This document shows positions 1-8,821 of a DNA stretch of 64,000 nucleotides, one piece after another. The translations under genes and the position numbers were made by a program. This stretch comes from Nocardia iowensis (GTDB taxonomy: Bacteria; Actinomycetota; Actinomycetes; Mycobacteriales; Mycobacteriaceae). Under the pieces are notes generated by a model. The model had not been told where the DNA came from and made no database searches. It worked only from the letters and a program-made list of their open reading frames with translations. The stretch is taken from positions 1,674,001-1,738,000 of the forward strand of contig NZ_CP078145.1 of assembly GCF_019222765.1 (NCBI RefSeq). Direction: 5' to 3'. Numbering within the stretch: position 1 is the stretch's first letter; each line of letters starts with the position of its first letter.

Positions 1-1
1 C

Positions 2-274
2 TCCAGCGGCAGCGGCCTGCCCGGCCCGCACGACACCCTCGACGGACCGTTCCAGATCAAGCCCGGCGTCTCGCAGTGGGCCGATCAGCTGGTGGTCGGC
101 GGCGCGATCGAAGCTGGCATCCGGATGTGTTCGATGAACCTGCAGAACCGGTTGAACCAGTTGGGGATCCCCGCCACCTTCGACTTCACGCCCACCGGGA
201 CGCACTCCTGGGGCTACTGGCAGGACGCGTTCGTCGCATCCTGGCCGGTGCTCGCCCGCGGCCTCGACAGCTGA
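2..274 (+). CDS. Mycolyltransferase/antigen 85-type esterase, C-terminal fragment
   Basis: This is the 3' end of a gene that begins before the window; the frame is open from base 2 and gives about 90 residues. The segment QWADQLVVGGAIEAG and the terminal TGTHSWGYWQDAF match the end of the antigen 85/Fbp esterase family, whose catalytic His sits in the THSW motif. In the family these secreted alpha/beta hydrolases transfer mycolic acids to trehalose or arabinogalactan. The catalytic Ser and acid would lie outside the window, so activity cannot be judged. An S-formylglutathione-hydrolase-type esterase is the alternative. Confidence 0.75.
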   Translation, partial: SSGSGLPGPHDTLDGPFQIKPGVSQWADQLVVGGAIEAGIRMCSMNLQNRLNQLGIPATFDFTPTGTHSWGYWQDAFVASWPVLARGLDS

Positions 275-368
275 CGCGCCCCGCCGACCGCGACCATGTG
301 ACCTACGTCATTCAGATAGTAGGCTGCGGTCGGCATAGGGTCGGCTAAGGTGGGTAAACAGATGCAGA

Positions 369-378
369 TATGCGCATA
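369..378. promoter_or_regulatory. Palindrome in the CDF exporter leader, possible metal-sensor operator
   Basis: A perfect 10-bp palindrome TATGCGCATA sits 28 bp before the preferred start of the CDF exporter. It overlaps a more upstream in-frame ATG at 370. Actinobacterial CDF genes are commonly controlled by ArsR/SmtB sensors that bind AT-rich dyads near the start, so this may be an operator; no sensor gene is adjacent. A chance palindrome of this length is quite possible. Confidence 0.35.
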
Positions 379-405
379 CGTGGCGGTGACGAAAGCGGGC
401 GGCTA

Positions 406-1443
406 ATGGGACACGAACACGAGCACGGACACGGCCATGGGAACGGCCAGGCGCACTCCCACGGTGTGTCCGTCGATGCCGATCGCCGCTGGCTGACGGT
501 CGCGCTCTCGCTGATCACCGGTTTCATGATGATCGAAGTCGTGATCGGCCTGCTGGCGAATTCGCTTGCCCTGCTCTCGGATGCGGCGCACATGCTGACC
601 GACGCGGCGTCGATCGTGCTCGCGCTCACCGCGATTCGCATTGCCGCCCGTCCCGCCCGCGGCAAATACACCTACGGTTTCAAGCGTGCCGAGATCCTTT
701 CCGCGCAGGCGAACGGCATCACGCTGCTGGTTCTCGCGGGCTGGTTGACCTACGAGGCCATTCGACGGCTGCTCGACCCGCCGGAGGTGACCGGCGGGCT
801 GGTCGTCGTCACCGCGCTCGTCGGCATCGTGGTGAATGTCGCCGCGGCATGGGCGATCAGCAAGGCGAACCGCTCCAGCCTCAACGTGGAGGGCGCGTTC
901 CAACACGTGCTCAACGACCTGTACGGCTTCATCGCGACCGCCGTCGCCGGCGTCGTCGTGCTGCTCACCGGTTTCGCCCGCGCCGACGCGATCGCCACGC
1001 TCGTCGTCGTCGCGCTGATGGTGAAGGCCGGTCTCGGCCTGGTCCGCGAATCGGGCCGCATCTTCCTCGAAGCCGCACCGGCCGGCGTGGACCCGGACGC
1101 CCTCGGCCGTCGTCTCGTCGAGATCCCCGGCGTCGACGAAGTGCACGATCTGCACGTCTGGCAGATCACCTCCGGCAACGTCGCCCTCTCCGCCCACGTC
1201 CTCGTCCAATCCGGCGCCGACTGCCACGGACTACGCCAGCAAATCGAACGCCTCCTCGACCACGACTACGAAATCACCCACACCACATTGCAAGTCGACC
1301 ATTCCCAGCTGGTTTCCGCGGCTACAAGCCCGAACGCCAACCGCCTCCTGCCGGTGCTCGAGGAACACTGCGACGATGCGCACGGACCGGTGCACCGCGA
1401 ACGTCCCGGACCCTCCGCCGGACTCGGTTACACCCAGAATTAG
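406..1443 (+). CDS. Cation diffusion facilitator (Zn2+/Cd2+ exporter)
   Basis: A CDF-family metal/proton antiporter of 345 residues, inner membrane. The N-terminus is His-rich (HEHEHGHGHG, later HSHG), as in CzcD/ZitB. Six hydrophobic segments follow, and both HxxxD metal motifs are visible: HMLTD in TM2 and HVLND in TM5, the pattern of zinc transporters. The C-terminal cytoplasmic domain (from about residue 220) has the family's VEIPGVDEVHDLHVW segment. An ATG at 370 would add 12 unconserved residues and swallow the palindrome, so the ATG at 406 is preferred. The gene stands alone; no metal sensor lies next to it. Confidence 0.93.
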   Translation: MGHEHEHGHGHGNGQAHSHGVSVDADRRWLTVALSLITGFMMIEVVIGLLANSLALLSDAAHMLTDAASIVLALTAIRIAARPARGKYTYGFKRAEILSAQANGITLLVLAGWLTYEAIRRLLDPPEVTGGLVVVTALVGIVVNVAAAWAISKANRSSLNVEGAFQHVLNDLYGFIATAVAGVVVLLTGFARADAIATLVVVALMVKAGLGLVRESGRIFLEAAPAGVDPDALGRRLVEIPGVDEVHDLHVWQITSGNVALSAHVLVQSGADCHGLRQQIERLLDHDYEITHTTLQVDHSQLVSAATSPNANRLLPVLEEHCDDAHGPVHRERPGPSAGLGYTQN

Positions 1444-1642
1444 CTAGCGGCCGCTGGCGCTCCGTCTCCGGCCCAGGGCGGTCCTGGCCCGCCGTGCCCG
1501 GCCGCGCCGATGATGCGCCTCTCACAGAGCGATCACACCCGTCACACGGCGCAGACCCTCTGTGCGACATACGAAAGCCCTGTGCGGTCGAACTCGGTTA
1601 GAGCCGACGAGGACGCTGAGATTACGCCGTTGATGGCACTTG

Positions 1643-1660
1643 GCGGACTTCACAGTCCGC
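1643..1660. promoter_or_regulatory. Inverted repeat upstream of TetR-P450 unit
   Basis: A perfect 7-4-7 inverted repeat, GCGGACT-TCAC-AGTCCGC, lies 37 bp before the TetR start in a 254-bp intergenic stretch that otherwise shows no clear feature. Position and symmetry fit an autoregulatory TetR operator for the TetR-P450 unit. It could instead be a hairpin. Confidence 0.5.
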
Positions 1661-1697
1661 TATTGACGGATCAGTCCCTCCGTGTCACGCTGGCGAG

Positions 1698-2333
1698 ATG
1701 GAGGCAGAGCAGCGGCCGATGACGTTGGCCGAACGCCGCAAAGCGGAGACTCGAGCGCAATTGATCGCGGCAGCGGCGGAGGTGTTCGTAGAGAAGGGCT
1801 ATCACGAGACCCGTATCGCCGATATCGTCGGCAAGCTGGGCGCTGGACAGGGCACGTTCTATCGCCACTTCGAAGGCAAACGTGAAGTGCTGGAAGCGAT
1901 TCTGCAATCCAAGCTGGACCGGTTGCTCTCGCATTTCACGGGAGTGAACGCACCACAGGCGATCGGCTCGTTGGCCGAGTACCGCCAGCGGGCCGGCAAC
2001 ATTCTGGACCAGGTGTTCGCGTTACTGGACGACGAGGCCGAAACCGTTCAGCTGCTGCTGATACAGGCGCCATCAGTCGATCCGGCGATCGGGTCGACGC
2101 TGCTGGCGGTCACCGACGGGCTCGAGGAACTGGTTGCCGATTACTACCGAACCGGCATCGAAGGTGGCTACTTCCGACCCGACATCGACATCGACTCCGC
2201 CGCGCGGGCCACCGTCGGGCTCGGCGCGGCGGGGCTGTTGACGCTGGCCAAGCATCCTGGCGATGAGCAAGTCCGTCGAGCCTACCGAACAGTCGTGCTC
2301 GACTTCATCGTCCGCTTCGCGGGCCGAGACTGA
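1698..2333 (+). CDS. TetR/AcrR family transcriptional regulator
   Basis: A 211-residue TetR repressor. The N-terminal helix-turn-helix covers about residues 17-63, with the family signature TRIADIVGKLGAGQGTFYRHF. The rest is a helical ligand-binding domain. It lies 10 bp before the P450 gene on the same strand, so the two are probably co-transcribed and the regulator likely controls the P450. A 7-4-7 inverted repeat at 1643-1660 is a plausible self-operator. Ligand unknown. Confidence 0.92.
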   Translation: MEAEQRPMTLAERRKAETRAQLIAAAAEVFVEKGYHETRIADIVGKLGAGQGTFYRHFEGKREVLEAILQSKLDRLLSHFTGVNAPQAIGSLAEYRQRAGNILDQVFALLDDEAETVQLLLIQAPSVDPAIGSTLLAVTDGLEELVADYYRTGIEGGYFRPDIDIDSAARATVGLGAAGLLTLAKHPGDEQVRRAYRTVVLDFIVRFAGRD

Positions 2334-2343
2334 GGAATCCGAG

Positions 2344-3708
2344 ATGGTGGAACTTGCTCCGAAGCCCAACCAGCACAACTACTCCGGCTACCAACTACCG
2401 CCCGGCCCCGGCAGCCGCGGCATACGTGATCTACCGCTCGTGGCCCGTCGGCTCCTCGACTACCTGCGCCGCGGCGAGATCGTGGGCGACGAACTGATCG
2501 CGCGTTATGGCGAGATTTTCACCGTAGGTGTGCCGCGCACCGGACTCCACGCGGTCGTGATCAGCGATCCCGCCCTGATCAAGCAAGTGTTCACCGCCAG
2601 ACCCGACGTGTTGCTCGGTGGCAAAGGAGTTTCCCCCTCTGCCGCGATCTACGGGTCCGGCTCGATGTTTGTGCAGGAGGAACCCGAGCACCTGCGCCGC
2701 CGCAAGTTGTTGACGCCGGGCTTCCACGGCAACGTGCTGAGCGGCTACCAGGACACCATCCGGGAGGTCACGGAGCGGGCACTCCATCGATGGCCTGTCG
2801 GCCGACCCTTCTCCATGCTCGACGCCGCGCGGGAACTCACGTTGGAAGTGATCATGCGGGTCGTATTCGGCATCGATGACTCCGACGAACTCGCCGATGT
2901 CGCGCCGAAACTGGAACGACTACTCGCCCACGCAGTCAGTGAACAGATCGTATTCCGGTACGTGACCAGGCGGGCCGGAACCATTCGGCATTGGCGTGGG
3001 CTCAACCGAGCCACCGCCGACGTGCACGCCGTACTCCAAACCCTCATCGACCGTCGGCGCGCCGAACCCAACCGCGAACGCACCGACATCCTGGCGCTGC
3101 TCATGGCCGCCACGACCGCCGACGGGCAATATCTTTCCGACCGGGAACTCCGGGACGATCTGATCACGCTGTTGCTGGCCGGGCACGAAACCACCGCAAC
3201 CACATTGGCCTGGATCTTCGACCACCTCGTCCATGACCCGCACCTGGCGGAACAACTGCGCCAAGACGCGATCAGCGGCGACACCACCTACACCGATGCG
3301 GCGATTCAGGAAACGCTGCGCCTACGTCCGGTCGTCGTTGGCACCGCACGCGTCACCGCGCAACCATTCCATCTGGGCGAATACCTACTGCCGCCCGACA
3401 CCTGGGTCATTGCCTATATCCGCGCGGTCAACCACCGTGCCGAAACCTACCCCGAGCCACACCGGTTCCAGCCCGAACGATTCCTGCACACCACTCCCAA
3501 CACCTTCGCCTGGATCCCCTTCGGCGGCGGCGCCAAACGTTGCCTCGGGGCCGCGTTCGCTCAGGCGGAGCTGCGCACGATCCTCGGTGTCCTACTCACC
3601 GGCGCCGAGTTCGTCGCGACCCGCGCCGATCTGGACATCCCTGTCCGGCGCGGCCCCGTGCTGCTCCCACGCCATGGTGCGCGAATCGCCATCACCAGCA
3701 AAACCTGA
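2344..3708 (+). CDS. Cytochrome P450
   Basis: A 454-residue heme monooxygenase. Visible motifs are the I-helix AGHETTATT (from about residue 278), the K-helix ExxR (E323-T-L-R326) and the heme loop FGGGAKRCLG with the axial Cys at about 400. The N-terminus (YQLPPGPGSRG, then a PLVARRLLDY helix) and general form resemble the larger, CYP102/CYP4-like actinobacterial P450s often encoded beside a TetR gene. The in-frame opening extends upstream into the tetR gene, but the ATG at 2344, 10 bp after the tetR stop and preceded by gagg, is the sensible start. Substrate unknown; no ferredoxin gene is adjacent. Confidence 0.93.
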   Translation: MVELAPKPNQHNYSGYQLPPGPGSRGIRDLPLVARRLLDYLRRGEIVGDELIARYGEIFTVGVPRTGLHAVVISDPALIKQVFTARPDVLLGGKGVSPSAAIYGSGSMFVQEEPEHLRRRKLLTPGFHGNVLSGYQDTIREVTERALHRWPVGRPFSMLDAARELTLEVIMRVVFGIDDSDELADVAPKLERLLAHAVSEQIVFRYVTRRAGTIRHWRGLNRATADVHAVLQTLIDRRRAEPNRERTDILALLMAATTADGQYLSDRELRDDLITLLLAGHETTATTLAWIFDHLVHDPHLAEQLRQDAISGDTTYTDAAIQETLRLRPVVVGTARVTAQPFHLGEYLLPPDTWVIAYIRAVNHRAETYPEPHRFQPERFLHTTPNTFAWIPFGGGAKRCLGAAFAQAELRTILGVLLTGAEFVATRADLDIPVRRGPVLLPRHGARIAITSKT

Positions 3709-3714
3709 CAGCCC

Positions 3715-3730
3715 GCAAGTCCCGACTTGC
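3715..3730. terminator. Weak hairpin after the P450 gene
   Basis: A small inverted repeat GCAAGT-CCCG-ACTTGC starts a few bases after the P450 stop, in the gap where the P450 and amidase genes converge. There is no T tract, so its role as a terminator is uncertain. Confidence 0.3.
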
Positions 3731-3851
3731 ACTGTTGCACCGGGCACAACAGGGATGTCGACCGCTGCGATCCACATCATGAACCGCTTCGGACGCAGGT
3801 CGCCGTTCCCACGACTTACCTTCGCGTTCGGTTCCTGACCGCGGTCCTTGG

Positions 3852-5261
3852 CTAGCGGTCCAACCGGGGGAAGGGCTGTTCGGCTTCGAGGAGGTAGGCG
3901 AGTTCGAGGAGGGTGCGTTCGTTGCCGCGGGTGCTTGCGAATTGGACACCGATGGGGAGTCCGGTCGGTGTCAGACCGGCTGGGAAGGTGATCGAGGGGG
4001 TGCCGGTGATGTTGTTGATGGGTGTGAACGCCACGTAGGCGCGCAGGCGATCGAGGAGTTCGTCGAATGGCACTGTGGGGCTGAGGTAGCCGAGTTCGGG
4101 GGTTTCGTGGCCGAGGGTGGGTAGCAGGACCGCGTCGTACGGGCCTAAGGCGCGTTCATAGGTGGCGGCCGCGGCGCGTAGGCGATACAGCGTCATCGGC
4201 GCGCGCCACGCGCCGCGCAGGAAGTGTCGGCGCAGCCCGAGGGTGAGATCGTCGAGTCGCCTGGTGTCGAAACGGCGGTCGGCCAATTTCCCGGTCGAGG
4301 CGACGAACGTGGCGAGCAGACCCCAGTAGTGCAGAAATGCCGTTTCCAGTGCCGCATCGAACGGCAGCGGCACCGCCTCGACGCGGTGACCGTGGGATTC
4401 CAAGGTGGCAGCGACCTTTTCGACGGCCGCGCGGATCGGACCGGCAGGCACCGGACCGCCGATATTCTCCAGCAGGAGCGCGATGCGCAGTCGCTTCGAC
4501 CCCGGCCCCTCGACCAACCCGATCGGCGGCAGCGCGGGATTGCGCCAATATTCTTCCACCGCAGCGGTATACGCCGCGGTATCGCGCACCGTCCTGGTCA
4601 GCACGCCTTCGCTGACGATATTGATCGGCAGCTTCCGCGCCATCGCCGAATCGATATGCCGCCCCCGGCTGGGCTTCAACCCGACCAGCCCGGCACAGGC
4701 CGCCGGAATGCGAATCGATCCGCCGCCGTCGTTACCGTGCGCGATCGGCACCACCCCGGCCGCGACCAGCGCGGCCGCCCCGCCCGACGAGCCACCCACC
4801 GAATAGCCGGTGTGCCAAGGGTTTCGGGTGGCTTGCGCGAACGGCGGCTCGGTGGTCGCATTGAACCCGAACTCCGGCAGCGTGCTCTTTCCGAGCACCG
4901 TCATTCCGGCACTGAGGAATTGGCGCGCGTACCCGCCGTGCTCCTGCGCGGGCTTGGCCCGGAACGCCGCGGTGCCATGGTTGGTCGGCATCCCGGTGAT
5001 ATCGGCATTGTCCTTGACGAAGGTCGGGACCCCATAGAACCGTCCACTGCGCTCCGCGGGCAGCAGTGGCTCCTCGTAACTCGCGTAGGCGACCGCCGCC
5101 AACTCCTCGACTCGGCGCGCACGTTCCACCGCCGCCGCCGCGAGCTCGCGCGGGCTTCGTGCCCCGCTGCGCACCAGCTCGGCCAGCGCGACGGCGTCGT
5201 GGTCGCCGAGCGCGTCGTCGGCGAAGGAATGGATGCGGGTGGGCGGAGCGTCAGCGGTCAC
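3852..5261 (-). CDS. Amidase (amidase-signature family)
   Basis: A 469-residue amide hydrolase. The Ser-cisSer-Lys triad is visible: Lys83 in TFVKDNADITG, cis-Ser158 in the glycine-rich VGGSSGGAAAL, and nucleophile Ser182 in GNDGGGSIRIPAA. This is the layout of the mycobacterial AmiA2/AmiB2/AmiC group. Family members hydrolyse aliphatic or aryl amides; the natural substrate here is not evident. The start is a GTG at 5261. The gene is divergent from the FUSC gene, with a 7-5-7 dyad between them. Confidence 0.92.
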   Translation of the reverse strand: MTADAPPTRIHSFADDALGDHDAVALAELVRSGARSPRELAAAAVERARRVEELAAVAYASYEEPLLPAERSGRFYGVPTFVKDNADITGMPTNHGTAAFRAKPAQEHGGYARQFLSAGMTVLGKSTLPEFGFNATTEPPFAQATRNPWHTGYSVGGSSGGAAALVAAGVVPIAHGNDGGGSIRIPAACAGLVGLKPSRGRHIDSAMARKLPINIVSEGVLTRTVRDTAAYTAAVEEYWRNPALPPIGLVEGPGSKRLRIALLLENIGGPVPAGPIRAAVEKVAATLESHGHRVEAVPLPFDAALETAFLHYWGLLATFVASTGKLADRRFDTRRLDDLTLGLRRHFLRGAWRAPMTLYRLRAAAATYERALGPYDAVLLPTLGHETPELGYLSPTVPFDELLDRLRAYVAFTPINNITGTPSITFPAGLTPTGLPIGVQFASTRGNERTLLELAYLLEAEQPFPRLDR

Positions 5262-5288
5262 CCTTCGAATCTAGCCGGACGGGCAGCG

Positions 5289-5307
5289 ACCGGACCGACT
5301 GTCCGGT
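5289..5307. promoter_or_regulatory. Inverted repeat between amidase and FUSC genes
   Basis: ACCGGAC-CGACT-GTCCGGT is a perfect 7-5-7 inverted repeat midway in the 107-bp divergent intergenic region. It could be an operator serving one or both genes. No regulator gene is adjacent, so the binding protein is unknown. Confidence 0.4.
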
Positions 5308-5368
5308 ACGGATCGGCGGCCGCATACGGTGGAACGGCAAGCACGCTTGACGACTCGGAAGGAAGTAG

Positions 5369-7030
5369 ATGGTCCCGTCGGTCTCCGATCCGCTGCCGCC
5401 GCAGGGGCGGATCGGCTCACTGCTGTTCGCGCTTCCGCCCGCGGGACGGCGCTGGAGTCCCGGCCTGCGGTCCGCGGTGGCCTTCGCCATCCCGGCCGCG
5501 ATGACGGTGGCGGCGGGGCAGCCGGAGCACGCGTTGTTCGTGCTGTTCGGCGCCTTCGCGGTGATGTACGGGGAGCGCAGGGCGTATCGCATGCGTGCGA
5601 TCGTGGTGCTCACCGCTGGCATCGCCCTGCTCGCGTCCAGCGGCGTCGGTGCGCTGCTCGGGCACGGGCTCTCCGGCGGACTCGGCGCTTCGCTGCTGAC
5701 GGTGGCCTTGCTCACGGCGGTCGCGATGGTCGCCGTCTACGTGATCGATGCGTTGCGGCTCGGTCCGCCGGGTGCCCTGCTCTTCGTCATTGCCTGCGGT
5801 GGCTCGATGATGGCCGCCGAGGCGGGCGTGTCGACGGCGGTGCTGTTGTCCTGCACGGCTTTCGGCGCGGGCGTTTCGGTCATCGTGTCGATGGCCGGTG
5901 TGCTGCGTGATCGGCGCAAGCCGGAGCGGGTCGCCGTCGAGGCCGCGATCGGCGCCGTCGACGCGTACCTGGCGGCACGGGCCGCGGGCCGACCCGCCAT
6001 CGATCTGCGGCACCAGGCGGGCGCGGCGGTGGCGGAGGCGTGGGCCGCGGTGTACGACGCGGGTCTGCCGACCAGAGCTCCGCATTCAGCGCTGATGGAC
6101 TCGCTGGTCGCGGCCCGGCGCAGGCTCGCGGGTCCGGCCTACGACGACACCAATGACCTCGTCGTCGACCCGCTGATCTCCTTCGTCCGCCCCGGCGTCG
6201 GCTTCCGGCTGCGTCGATCGCTGTCCTTCGATTCGCACGCCACCATCAGCGCCTACCGCGTCGGCGTCGCCTGCCTGGTCGCCGGTGGGCTCAGCGCGTT
6301 GCTCGGCCAGGACCGGCCGCACTGGGCGGTGTTCACCGCGCTGATGGTGTTGCAGATCGGTCCCGATCGGGTGCGCGGCAAGGTGCGGGGCATTCATCGC
6401 TTCGTCGGCACGGTCGTCGGGCTGCTGCTCTTCGGGATCATCCACCAGCTCGCGCTGACCGGCTACGCCCTCATCGTGCTGGTGGCGGCATTGCTGTTCG
6501 TCATGGAGCTGTTCGTGCCACGCAACTACGCGCTCGCGGCGATCTTCATCACGCCGATAGCACTGCTCGCGGTCGGTGCGACCCCGGACGGCGCGGTGGG
6601 GCCGTTGATTCGGGATCGCTTCATCGAGACGGTGATCGGCGTCGGTATCGCGGTGCTCGTCCCGCACGTCGTCGCACCGCACGCGCACCGGCGCACCTTC
6701 CGCTGGATCGAAGCCCGGGTCTGCGCCGTCGCCAGGGCGCTGCTGGAGCTGTCGCGCACCGAGCCGGCCGGGGCCCCCGCAGCGGTGCTGCTGCAACAGT
6801 TGCAGTTCGAACTGGTCGGGGTCGCAAGCAGCGGCGTGGACTCGGCCACCGAGGACCCGAAGTGGACCAGCGACCATTGGCCCGCACACGCCGCCACCGC
6901 ACATCTCGGCTACGACCTGCTCGCCGCGTACTGGGAGCTGCCGCCCGGTGCGCTGCTGGCCGACCCGGACGGCTGGGATGCGGCATTCGCCGCGCTGACC
7001 CCGCATTCGGCTGCGGCAGACGGCCGGTAG
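5369..7030 (+). CDS. FUSC-family integral membrane protein
   Basis: A 553-residue membrane protein with two blocks of hydrophobic helices (about residues 25-160 and 300-430) separated and followed by soluble segments. This duplicated layout is that of the fusaric-acid-resistance/YccS-type aromatic acid exporter superfamily. The central HWAVFTALMVLQ followed by a long GK-R-G loop (DRVRGKVRGIHRFVGT) matches the family's second half. It is probably an inner-membrane exporter of aromatic or organic acids. The start at 5369 has a good GGAAGGAAG site. No periplasmic adaptor gene is next to it. Confidence 0.8.
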   Translation: MVPSVSDPLPPQGRIGSLLFALPPAGRRWSPGLRSAVAFAIPAAMTVAAGQPEHALFVLFGAFAVMYGERRAYRMRAIVVLTAGIALLASSGVGALLGHGLSGGLGASLLTVALLTAVAMVAVYVIDALRLGPPGALLFVIACGGSMMAAEAGVSTAVLLSCTAFGAGVSVIVSMAGVLRDRRKPERVAVEAAIGAVDAYLAARAAGRPAIDLRHQAGAAVAEAWAAVYDAGLPTRAPHSALMDSLVAARRRLAGPAYDDTNDLVVDPLISFVRPGVGFRLRRSLSFDSHATISAYRVGVACLVAGGLSALLGQDRPHWAVFTALMVLQIGPDRVRGKVRGIHRFVGTVVGLLLFGIIHQLALTGYALIVLVAALLFVMELFVPRNYALAAIFITPIALLAVGATPDGAVGPLIRDRFIETVIGVGIAVLVPHVVAPHAHRRTFRWIEARVCAVARALLELSRTEPAGAPAAVLLQQLQFELVGVASSGVDSATEDPKWTSDHWPAHAATAHLGYDLLAAYWELPPGALLADPDGWDAAFAALTPHSAAADGR

Positions 7031-7061
7031 CAAGCGCTGGGAGCCGAGTCCCGCCTAGCTC

Positions 7062-7124
7062 AATTCACGCAGGGATGGCCTGCCGATCGTCTAGTTCACG
7101 CAGGGGATCGTGCTACCGATCGTC
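7062..7124. repeat. Imperfect direct repeat at the 3' end of the LCP gene
   Basis: Two roughly 32-bp copies lie head to tail (about 7062-7091 and 7092-7124). They share ttcacgcaggg and end in ccgatcgtc. The right copy encodes the last codons and stop of the LCP gene; the left copy repeats the same Cys-Val-Asn-stop codons just beyond it. It looks like a small local duplication of the gene's end. Confidence 0.6.
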
Positions 7125-8740
7125 GTCGTGAGCGGCTTGCCGGAGTCAGGGGCGGGCTCGCCGGTGCTGGTCGGCGTGGGCGGAATGGTCGTCGAGCTAG
7201 GACTCGAGCTCAGTTCGCTGGGCATGATGAAATCGCTACCGAGCGTGACCAGGATGTGCCCGGGTGCAACCTGCGTCGACGCGGTGGGCGCGAGTCCGCC
7301 CATGGTCTCGGCCAATTGGGCCGCGTCCGCTTCGGCACCGGCGCCGTAGGTGATCGTGGTTGTGGTCGTGGTGCTGAGCCGGTTGCTGACCGCGCCCTCT
7401 CGATAGCCACGGTTGGTCAGCGCGGCGGACAGCTTGGCGGCCTGCCCGGTCAAGCTGCCCGCGTTCTGTACATCGACAGTGCTGGTCGGCGTGCGCGCCG
7501 GGGCGGTGCTCGGCGTTTCGACCCCGAACGCGGCCCGTACTTCCTTCTTGATGGCTGCCGGATCGATGATGTTGACGTCCTGGCCGTTCACCGTGTCGTA
7601 GCGCAACACCGGCAGCGTCCGGAACTCGACCGACATGGATCCGGCGGCACCGAGGTTGCGGGCGAAGTCGAGCAGGTTCCACCCGTCGGAGAGCACCACG
7701 TCCTGATGCGCCACATCCATCAATTTGCTCAGTTTGCCCAGATCGGTCAGCGTCCCGGAATCCTTGAGCGACTTGGCAACCGAGGTGAGATACGCCTGCT
7801 GCCGGTGCGTCCGGTCCAGGTCGCCGTTCTCCAGACCATGCCGCTGGCGGACGAAGGCGAGTGCTTCGGAAGCGTTGAGGTGCTGCGGACCGGCGGGGAA
7901 CTTGGCACCGGAGTAGTAGCTGTCGTCGACGGCCTTGTTGAGGCACACGTCCACGCCGCCGAGTGCGTCGGCCAGGTGGTAGAACCCGGCGAGGGAGACT
8001 TCGGCGAACCGGTCGATCGGGACGCCGACCAGATTGCGGACCGTGGACACAATGGACGCTCGTCCCGCCTCGCGGCCCGCGCGTTCCAGGGTGATTTGAT
8101 CCTTCTCGCCATTGGCGATCAGCTTCGCTTCGGCGGCAGCCTTTTTCAGCCCGTACGCTTCCTTGATCTTGACGTGGTCGTAGCCGGGAATACCGGAAAC
8201 CGCCACATAGTCGTCGCGCGGGATGGAGAACGCGACGACCTTCTGCATGTCCGCCGGGATGTGCAGCAGGATCAGCGAATTGGCGTTGTAGCCGCCGTCG
8301 TCACCGTCACCCGCGTGCAGCTGGTCGAGGATCTCCTTCGGTAGATCGTTGCCGTTCTGATCTTTTCGGGTGTCCAGGCCGATCAGCAGGATATTGAGGT
8401 CGCCGCCAAGCGAACGGGGCGCGTCGGCGCCGATGGCGTCGGAACGGTTGAACCCGCGGTCGAAGTCGATCTTGGCCGACCAGGCGAACCCGGTGCCGGA
8501 CAGCACCGCGAGCGCGGTCACCGAGACGAGCGCCCGCACCGCATTCTTTGCTACCCGACGCCCTCGATGTGGTTTCGGCGCGGCGCGGCGGTGGCGTGCC
8601 GGGCGTGCGGGCGGGTCGCTGACCCGCGCGAACTCGACAGTGTCCGCATCGACCATCGCGGGGGATTCCGTGCCCTGCGCTCTCTTCGGCACTCGTTCCA
8701 CCGGATCGTTCCTCGCCGTCTCGTTCTTTGTCCGACTCAT
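7091..8740 (-). CDS. LytR-CpsA-Psr (LCP) family cell-wall ligase with LytR_C domain
   Basis: A 549-residue membrane-anchored transferase. There is a basic cytoplasmic tail, one transmembrane helix (about residues 60-80, NAVRALVSVTALAVLSGTGF), then the LCP domain. The LCP core is seen in LNILLIGLDTRKDQN, VVAFSIPRDDYV and FVRQRHGLENGDLDRTHRQQ, including the conserved Arg/Asp that bind polyprenyl pyrophosphate. A LytR_C domain (VDVQNAGSLTGQAAKLSAAL) follows, then a Thr/Ser/Pro-rich tail. In mycobacteria and relatives such LCP proteins join arabinogalactan to peptidoglycan. An ATG at 8803 is possible but would add unconserved residues; MSRTKNET at 8740 is preferred. Confidence 0.9.
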   Translation of the reverse strand: MSRTKNETARNDPVERVPKRAQGTESPAMVDADTVEFARVSDPPARPARHRRAAPKPHRGRRVAKNAVRALVSVTALAVLSGTGFAWSAKIDFDRGFNRSDAIGADAPRSLGGDLNILLIGLDTRKDQNGNDLPKEILDQLHAGDGDDGGYNANSLILLHIPADMQKVVAFSIPRDDYVAVSGIPGYDHVKIKEAYGLKKAAAEAKLIANGEKDQITLERAGREAGRASIVSTVRNLVGVPIDRFAEVSLAGFYHLADALGGVDVCLNKAVDDSYYSGAKFPAGPQHLNASEALAFVRQRHGLENGDLDRTHRQQAYLTSVAKSLKDSGTLTDLGKLSKLMDVAHQDVVLSDGWNLLDFARNLGAAGSMSVEFRTLPVLRYDTVNGQDVNIIDPAAIKKEVRAAFGVETPSTAPARTPTSTVDVQNAGSLTGQAAKLSAALTNRGYREGAVSNRLSTTTTTTITYGAGAEADAAQLAETMGGLAPTASTQVAPGHILVTLGSDFIMPSELSSSPSSTTIPPTPTSTGEPAPDSGKPLTTTIGSTIPCVN

Positions 8741-8821
8741 TCGAGAGTACGCACGCCCGCGTAATACCCAGATCATCGCCGGATATGTGGCCGCGCGCGG
8801 CACCGGCTCTAGGCTCGTGGC

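Noticed and set aside
370..405. Earlier ATG for the CDF exporter
   Set aside because: It adds 12 residues not typical of the family and lies within the palindrome; MGHEHEHGHG at 406 is the family-like start.
4224..5504. A 426-codon plus-strand open frame opposite the amidase
   Set aside because: The amidase on the minus strand has an intact catalytic triad; the opposite frame has no motif.
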